Positions 6,340 through 9,696 of a stretch of DNA of 9,696 nucleotides are shown in pieces; position 1 is the stretch's first letter, and each line of letters opens with the position of its first letter. Source of the stretch: DAOUAJ01 sp034433615. Lineage in GTDB: Bacteria; Chloroflexota; Anaerolineae; DUEN01. The stretch is taken from positions 1 to 9,696 of the forward strand of contig DAOUAJ010000191.1 of NCBI GenBank assembly GCA_034433615.1. Direction: 5' to 3'. The notes under the pieces were generated by a model. The model searched no databases and was not told where the DNA came from. It worked only from the letters and a program-made list of their open reading frames with translations. A program made the translations under genes and the position numbers.

Positions 6340-7389
6340 CTACCGCAGGCTCTTGATGTACTCAACGATGGCCTGAATTTGCTCCTGGCTGAGTTGTTCC
6401 TGGTAGTTTTTCGGCATCACATCCGGGAATCCCTGTACGATTTGGGCGCCCGGATCCACGATCGAGCGGCGCAGATAATCCTCATCGGCCACGGGGGTAG
6501 AGCCGTCCTGGAGCGGCACCTCGCTGCTGAACAGCCCCTTCCAGGTCGGCCCCACCAGGGTGCTGCCGTCGGAGGAATGACAGGCTGTACACCCCGATTG
6601 CTGGGCGTATTGCTTGCCAACCTCAGCCGGGGCGGAGGTCGGCACTTCTAGCCCTGCTGGCAGTCTCTGTACCCCTGCTTGAGCTCCGGACATTTGGGTC
6701 TTCACCCACTGCTGGAAGGTAGACCCCTCCACCACTTTAACAGGAGCCTGCATGTAGGCGTGCCCCGTGCCGCACATCTCCGCACAGCGCACCTTAAATT
6801 CTCCCACTTTCGTGGGGGTGATCCGGATCAGGTTCTCCCTCCCCGGGATGGTGTCCATCTTCAGCCGGAACTCAGGCACATAGAAAGAATGGATCACGTC
6901 AGTCGCGTGGAGCCGAAAGAGCACTGGCTGGTTGACCGGTAACACCAGCTCTGAGCTGATGATCCCTAACTCGGGGTACTCGAACTGCCATGCCCACCGG
7001 AACCCGGTGACCCGCACTTCCATCTCCTGTTCCGTGCCGGAAGGGGCAGAGATGTCGAACAGCACGCTCGCGCTGTAGCCCGATATGCCCAGCACGATGA
7101 TGAGCGGCACCACCGTCCAGGCAATCTCCAGCGACGTGGACCCTTCGACGGGTGTCGCATCTTCCGTGTCCCCTGGTTGTCGGCGAAAAGCCACCAGGCT
7201 GTAGACGAAGAACACTATGACCAGAGCAAAGATGACCGAGGCAATGATGAAGAGTAACCGGATCAGGGCATCAATCGGTTGACCCTGGCGGCTGGCCAGT
7301 AGCGGAGTCAGGTCAACGCGCTGAAACACCGCCACCAGCAGGAATGAGATGACAACGGTGAACAGGATCGGAGTTACCAGCCTTTTCAT
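6340..7389 (-). CDS. coxB: Cytochrome c oxidase subunit II with fused cytochrome c domain (caa3 type)
   Basis: The 349-aa protein accepts electrons from cytochrome c and passes them through CuA to subunit I. Residues 1-22 look like a signal or first hydrophobic segment. Two membrane helices follow (about 41-68 and 88-112), then a cupredoxin domain with the full CuA set: H167 in VIHSF, C202, E204, C206, H210 and M213 in CAEMCGTGHAYM. The aromatic electron-entry strand is FRWAWQFEYP (130-139). A C-terminal cytochrome c domain carries CTACH (267-271) for covalent heme and M325 in DVMPKNY as likely axial ligand. The fusion defines caa3-type enzymes. The start at 7389 is chosen because GGAGGGAGGAAG lies 6 nt upstream. 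The frame is open to an ATG at 7500, but that stretch is a structured RNA leader and gives no subunit II-like peptide. Confidence 0.95.
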   Translation of the reverse strand: MKRLVTPILFTVVISFLLVAVFQRVDLTPLLASRQGQPIDALIRLLFIIASVIFALVIVFFVYSLVAFRRQPGDTEDATPVEGSTSLEIAWTVVPLIIVLGISGYSASVLFDISAPSGTEQEMEVRVTGFRWAWQFEYPELGIISSELVLPVNQPVLFRLHATDVIHSFYVPEFRLKMDTIPGRENLIRITPTKVGEFKVRCAEMCGTGHAYMQAPVKVVEGSTFQQWVKTQMSGAQAGVQRLPAGLEVPTSAPAEVGKQYAQQSGCTACHSSDGSTLVGPTWKGLFSSEVPLQDGSTPVADEDYLRRSIVDPGAQIVQGFPDVMPKNYQEQLSQEQIQAIVEYIKSLR

Positions 7390-7424
7390 GCTGCTTCCTC
7401 CCTCCATAAAGGGCTCTTGATCGT

Positions 7425-7495
7425 CGAAGGTCTCCCCTGGCCTGTCGGCCAGGACAGGCTGACCGAGGCGAAAGAGCTTGGTCGGGAGACCTTCG
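7425..7495 (-). promoter_or_regulatory. Predicted three-way-junction RNA in the coxB leader
   Basis: In the minus-strand transcript this 71-nt block can fold into a closed three-way junction. P1 is a perfect 12-bp stem, CGAAGGTCTCCC with GGGAGACCTTCG (7425-7436 with 7484-7495). Inside it are a 6-bp hairpin CTGGCC-GACA-GGCCAG (7437-7452) directly abutting P1, and a 7-position stem (7461-7467 with 7477-7483) with one A.C mismatch, also abutting P1. A competing hairpin (7441-7446 with 7453-7458) cannot coexist with the first one. The block lies about 80 nt after the predicted transcription start and 35 nt before the coxB ATG, and no U-run follows it. It could be a cis-regulatory RNA or a protein-binding leader, or a dispersed palindromic repeat. 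I do not recognise it as a named riboswitch. Confidence 0.55.
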
Positions 7496-7579
7496 TCCAT
7501 CGCAGGTGCCCGTTTCCAGTACAGCTATCCACCATGAGGCAATTCCTCGCGTTATCCAGGCAAGCGAACTTCTAGTGAT

Positions 7580-7608
7580 ATTTTATATAAAAATCCCCTT
7601 CCTGGCAA
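7580..7608 (-). promoter_or_regulatory. Sigma70-like promoter for the oxidase operon
   Basis: On the minus strand, TTGCCA (7608-7603, 5 of 6 to the -35 consensus) and TAAAAT (7585-7580, 5 of 6 to the -10 consensus) are separated by exactly 17 bp. The spacer and -10 area is the most AT-rich stretch nearby. It lies between the terminator after the SIMPL gene and coxB, about 190 bp upstream of the coxB ATG, leaving a long leader. The predicted start of transcription is near 7573. This is a sequence match only. Confidence 0.6.
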
Positions 7609-7635
7609 AATACGGAAGTGGCGTTTCATAGAAAC

Positions 7636-7663
7636 AAAAAGGGCGAGGCTGGAAACCTCGCCC
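7636..7663 (-). terminator. Rho-independent terminator after the SIMPL gene
   Basis: On the minus strand an 8-bp GC-rich stem, GGGCGAGG with CCTCGCCC (7641-7663) and a 7-nt loop, is followed by TTTTT (7640-7636). It starts 24 bp after the stop of the SIMPL gene and just upstream of the oxidase promoter, so it separates the two transcription units. An A-tract on the other flank completes the usual terminator layout. Confidence 0.85.
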
Positions 7664-7686
7664 AAAAACCTGGTGCTACAGCGGCA

Positions 7687-8439
7687 TCACTTGACGGCGA
7701 ACGCTACCTGGAGCTGAGTTTGGATGCTCAGTTCACCTGGTGAGATGGGGACGCTGCCCCCGAAGCCTCGTACCTCAGCCGCAAAAGCCACGATGGGGTA
7801 GGAGCCGCCGATAATCTCACTGACGCTCACCACATCGCCCAGCGTCACGCCGGCCAGCTTAGCCAGTTCGGCCGCCTTGGCCCGGGCATTGGCCATAGCC
7901 TTGGCCCGCGCCTCTGACTCCGCCGCGCTGGAATCCTCCAGACCGAAGCTCACTCCCCAGATGCTATTGGCACCCGCCTCAACGGCGGCATCCAGGATAG
8001 CGCCTATGTTATCCAAATCACGGATTACGACCTCGACCATGTTGGACACCCGATAACGACCCTGGGGCTCGGTCGTAGCACTCCCCTTGATGCCAGGCTC
8101 CATCATTATTGGCATGTTCTGCTCAAAGTTGATGCTATAGTTGGACGTCTGGATGTCCTTCTCGGCAACGCCGACCTTCAGCAACGCGGCCTGCACGGCC
8201 ATCATCTGTTCCCGGTTCTTGGTTGTAGCCTCCTTCACGGTCGGCGCGAACACTTCCACGCCGATTTGAGCCCTGGCCACGTCCGGTTTCACGTTGACCT
8301 TCCCCTGACCGACCACTGTGATCGTCCGGCTGACCTCACCAGAGGGGATGGCCTGGGGGTGTGTAAAGGCCAGCCCACCCAGCGCGGCGCCTACCAGCAC
8401 GATGATCAGCAGCAAACTCAAACCAACTTTGCGTGACAT
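7687..8439 (-). CDS. SIMPL domain (DUF541) secreted or membrane-anchored protein
   Basis: The 250-aa protein has an N-terminal signal or anchor (KVGLSLLLIIVLVGAALGGLAF, about 4-25) and a SIMPL/DUF541 domain over most of the rest. Landmarks are RTITVVGQGKVNVKPDVARAQIGV near residues 38-61, the DIQTSNYSI segment, YRVSNMVEVVIRDLDNIG, and ARAKAMANARAKAAELAKLAG near the C-terminal half. The family includes E. coli YggE, linked to oxidative-stress phenotypes; the molecular function is unclear. The start at 8439 follows GGAGGT with good spacing. The gene stands alone: a degraded gene scrap lies upstream and a terminator directly follows. I see no clear promoter in the 110 bp upstream. Length is normal for the family and nothing indicates a functional tie to the oxidase genes. 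Confidence 0.92.
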   Translation of the reverse strand: MSRKVGLSLLLIIVLVGAALGGLAFTHPQAIPSGEVSRTITVVGQGKVNVKPDVARAQIGVEVFAPTVKEATTKNREQMMAVQAALLKVGVAEKDIQTSNYSINFEQNMPIMMEPGIKGSATTEPQGRYRVSNMVEVVIRDLDNIGAILDAAVEAGANSIWGVSFGLEDSSAAESEARAKAMANARAKAAELAKLAGVTLGDVVSVSEIIGGSYPIVAFAAEVRGFGGSVPISPGELSIQTQLQVAFAVK

Positions 8440-8550
8440 AATCTCTTACCTCCAGATAGATGGAGCTCTCTCAGAAAGTCTTTTGTCTCCCACAACACTA
8501 CAGCGAATTTCCGAGGAGTCTCGTGGGTTCCCTGTGCTCAGGGTCACTTC

Positions 8551-8735
8551 TCAGACGATGGGGGCCTGTTCAAGGTTCCTGGCGTCGAAGTGTCGGATGT
8601 CTCCTACCTTGCCCTGGTCAACAAGCTGCTTAGCGAGAGCGATGGCAAGGACGCGGCGGTAATTAAATGCCACCATGTGACAGACGCCGGACTCACGCGC
8701 CGCGTCGAGCATGCGGCGCGCCTGCTGGCGTCCAC
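8551..8735 (-). pseudogene. Remnant of a Gfo/Idh/MocA-family oxidoreductase
   Basis: About 60 codons read ARRMLDAARESGVCHMVAFN, then YRRVLAIALAKQLVDQGKVG and DIRHFDARNLEQ, closing with a stop at 8551. This matches the middle of Gfo/Idh/MocA NAD(P)-dependent sugar or inositol dehydrogenases, where the end of the Rossmann domain (HMVxFNYRxxPAxxLAKQL) meets the C-terminal domain. The Rossmann glycine motif and the C-terminal domain are both missing. The fragment has no start of its own and overlaps the 3' end of pyrK in another frame. It is best read as a decayed insert left by a rearrangement. It is unlikely to be translated as a functional protein. Confidence 0.65.
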
Positions 8736-9463
8736 CGCTGCACCGGGCCTTCTTTGCACACCAGCCAGCCGTCTTGCTCGCACGTGCCACAGATACCCAT
8801 CGCGCAGCGCATCTTATTCTCCCAACTAAGCTGGCAGGGCAGTCGCTCCGCTTGACACAGTTGCAGGATCGCCTCCAACATGGGCCTTGGCCCGCAGGCG
8901 TACACCTCGTCCACCGCCCCCTGCGCCAACGCCTGGCGAATGCCATCCGTTGCCAGCCCACGCACCCCGGCCGAGCCGTCGTCCGTGGTCGTGATCACCG
9001 GGCAGCCCAGGCTGGTGAAGCGATCCACGAACAATAAATCGGCGGCGGTGCGGGCACCGATCACGGCCGTCACCTGGCGACCAGCAGCGATGGCCTCCCG
9101 CGCTACGAACAGCATGGGAGCCACCCCATAGCCGCCGCCTACGCACAGGAGATGCTGGTCGCGTACTTCGAACCCGTTGCCATATGGCCCGCGCATCCAG
9201 ACTCGGTCACCAACCTCAAGCTGATGAAGCGCACTCGTGAACGGCCCCACCCGCGCCACAGTGAAAGACACCGGATCGCCTGCGATCAGGCTAAAGGGCC
9301 GCTCTTCCACGCCAGGCAGCCAGACCATCACGAACTGGCCCGGCCGTGCGTCCAGATACCGGTCCAGCACAAAAGTACGGGTGCGATAGTTCTCTGTCCA
9401 TGTCTCCATGATATGAGCCACTTGTGGCAGATCGGGCTGAAAACGGCCTTCGTCGCCTCTCAT
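8693..9463 (-). CDS. pyrK: Dihydroorotate dehydrogenase electron transfer subunit (PyrK)
   Basis: The 256-aa protein belongs to the ferredoxin-reductase-like family and passes electrons from dihydroorotate oxidation in PyrD to NAD+. Visible parts are PGQFVMVWLPG and RPFSL (55-59) for FAD, VGGGYGVAPM (108-117) and CGPRPMLEA (190-198) for NAD, and a 2Fe-2S site with C220, C225, C228 and C236 in MRCAMGICGTCEQDGWLVC. The start at 9463 follows GGGGGAG closely and fits the family N-terminus. The frame is open farther upstream only through the octamer array and the pyrD end. After KEGPV the protein reads QRWTPAGAPHARRGA where homologues usually end in a short GPVF-like tail, and the DNA there overlaps the oxidoreductase remnant, so the C-terminus seems replaced. 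All cofactor residues remain. pyrD lies directly upstream. Confidence 0.92.
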   Translation of the reverse strand: MRGDEGRFQPDLPQVAHIMETWTENYRTRTFVLDRYLDARPGQFVMVWLPGVEERPFSLIAGDPVSFTVARVGPFTSALHQLEVGDRVWMRGPYGNGFEVRDQHLLCVGGGYGVAPMLFVAREAIAAGRQVTAVIGARTAADLLFVDRFTSLGCPVITTTDDGSAGVRGLATDGIRQALAQGAVDEVYACGPRPMLEAILQLCQAERLPCQLSWENKMRCAMGICGTCEQDGWLVCKEGPVQRWTPAGAPHARRGA

Positions 9464-9474
9464 GACTCCCCCAT

Positions 9475-9546
9475 CCCCTAACCCCCTAACCACCCAACCC
9501 TCTAACCACCTAACCACCCAACCCCCTAACCACCCAACCATCCCAA
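9475..9546. repeat. In-register 8-bp G-rich tandem array between pyrD and pyrK
   Basis: Eight octamers in strict register (9475-9538) follow the consensus C[AC]CC[CT]AAC on the plus strand, or GTT[AG]GG[GT]G on the minus strand. One unit departs from it at one base (CCTCTAAC), and a ninth degenerate unit reaches 9546. The array fills the spacer from the pyrD stop to about 12 bp before the pyrK ATG. In the transcript it carries many runs of three to five G. The last four runs, continuing to GGGGGAG at the pyrK ribosome-binding site, have loops of 6, 3 and 2 nt, which fits a G-quadruplex. It resembles telomeric repeats only superficially. Any role in pyrK translation is inference. Confidence 0.85.
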
Positions 9547-9696
9547 TCAAGAGACCGGCCTGTGTGCTAACCCCACCATGTCGGCGACGCGGGCGTAGCC
9601 GTGGCTGGCCATAAAACTCATCATCTCCCCAGCCATCTGGCCCAGCGCGTCCACCCCGCCCCAAAAAACGGCGGAGCCCACCCCCACCGCTCGCGC
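9547..9696 (-). CDS. pyrD: Dihydroorotate dehydrogenase (PyrD), C-terminal end
   Basis: Only the last 49 codons are inside the window. The peptide begins ARAVGVGSAVFWGG and ends SHGYARVADMVGLAHRPVS. It matches the end of class 1 dihydroorotate dehydrogenases: the AVxVGSA phosphate-binding segment of the TIM barrel that holds FMN, followed by the terminal helices with a GYxxVxDMVGLAH pattern. The adjacent pyrK shows it is the class 1B type, which uses NAD+ through the PyrK subunit. The catalytic residues lie outside the window. The gene ends 83 bp before pyrK, with the octamer array in the gap. Confidence 0.85.
   Translation of the reverse strand, partial: ARAVGVGSAVFWGGVDALGQMAGEMMSFMASHGYARVADMVGLAHRPVS

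Noticed and set aside
5758..6651. Plus-strand open frames across coxA and coxB, up to about 300 codons
   Set aside because: They are antisense shadows in GC-rich coding DNA, with biased Arg/His/Gln/Pro composition and no family resemblance.
7390..7500. Longer coxB start at 7500
   Set aside because: The added 37 residues coincide with the structured leader, do not resemble a signal peptide, and the strong ribosome-binding site belongs to the ATG at 7389.
8530..8543. Small CCCTG/CAGGG hairpin as a terminator for pyrK
   Set aside because: The stem is only 5 bp and has no T-run on either strand.
8440..8550. Possible small gene, insertion-sequence remnant or promoter upstream of the SIMPL gene
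   Set aside because: A short open stretch exists on the minus strand, but it has no start or recognisable family, and no convincing -35/-10 pair is visible.
9475..9546. CRISPR array or true telomere repeat
   Set aside because: The unit is only 8 bp with no spacers, and the array lies inside a pyrD-pyrK operon, not at a replicon end.
9464..9664. Longer pyrK start through the octamer array
   Set aside because: The extension translates the repeat array and an alternative frame of pyrD; the family N-terminus fits the start at 9463.

Overview
The window looks like bacterial chromosome at high GC, and every gene I can support is on the minus strand, so transcription runs from the right end to the left. 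The best guess for the source is an aerobic, possibly thermophilic member of the Chloroflexota (Anaerolineae-like). This is inferred from the half-size heme A synthase, a caa3-type oxidase with an A2-type subunit I, the operon composition and the G-rich octamer array. No rRNA or other definitive marker is present, so the assignment is moderate.

Right end (about 9700 to 8440). The C-terminus of PyrD (dihydroorotate dehydrogenase) is followed by PyrK, its FAD/2Fe-2S electron-transfer partner. The gap between them holds an in-register array of 8-bp repeats that is very G-rich in the transcript. PyrK seems to lose its normal C-terminus at a junction with a frame-shifted scrap of a Gfo/Idh/MocA-family oxidoreductase. 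About 110 bp with no recognisable content follow. Next is a stand-alone SIMPL (DUF541) periplasmic or anchored protein that ends at an intrinsic terminator.

Centre and left (about 7610 to 1). A sigma70-like promoter and a long leader, containing a predicted three-way-junction RNA, precede a cytochrome c oxidase operon. The order is coxB (CuA plus fused cytochrome c), coxA (A2-type, with an N-terminal extension), coxD (subunit IV), coxC (subunit III), sco (Cu chaperone), a membrane/PCu(A)C fusion (Cu chaperone), a membrane cupredoxin-like protein, a DUF420 membrane protein, a compact single-domain ctaA (heme A synthase) and the start of ctaB (heme O synthase). Gene junctions overlap or lie within about 25 bp. 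The exception is a 197-bp gap before ctaA, filled by a long imperfect palindrome of about 150 bp.

Together the operon encodes the catalytic core of a caa3 oxidase, the Cu(A)/Cu(B) loading chain (Sco, PCuAC, possibly the cupredoxin) and the heme O to heme A pathway. The points most worth following are the structured coxB leader, the palindromic element, the half-size CtaA, the two unusual copper-related membrane proteins, the coxA extension and the octamer array before pyrK.
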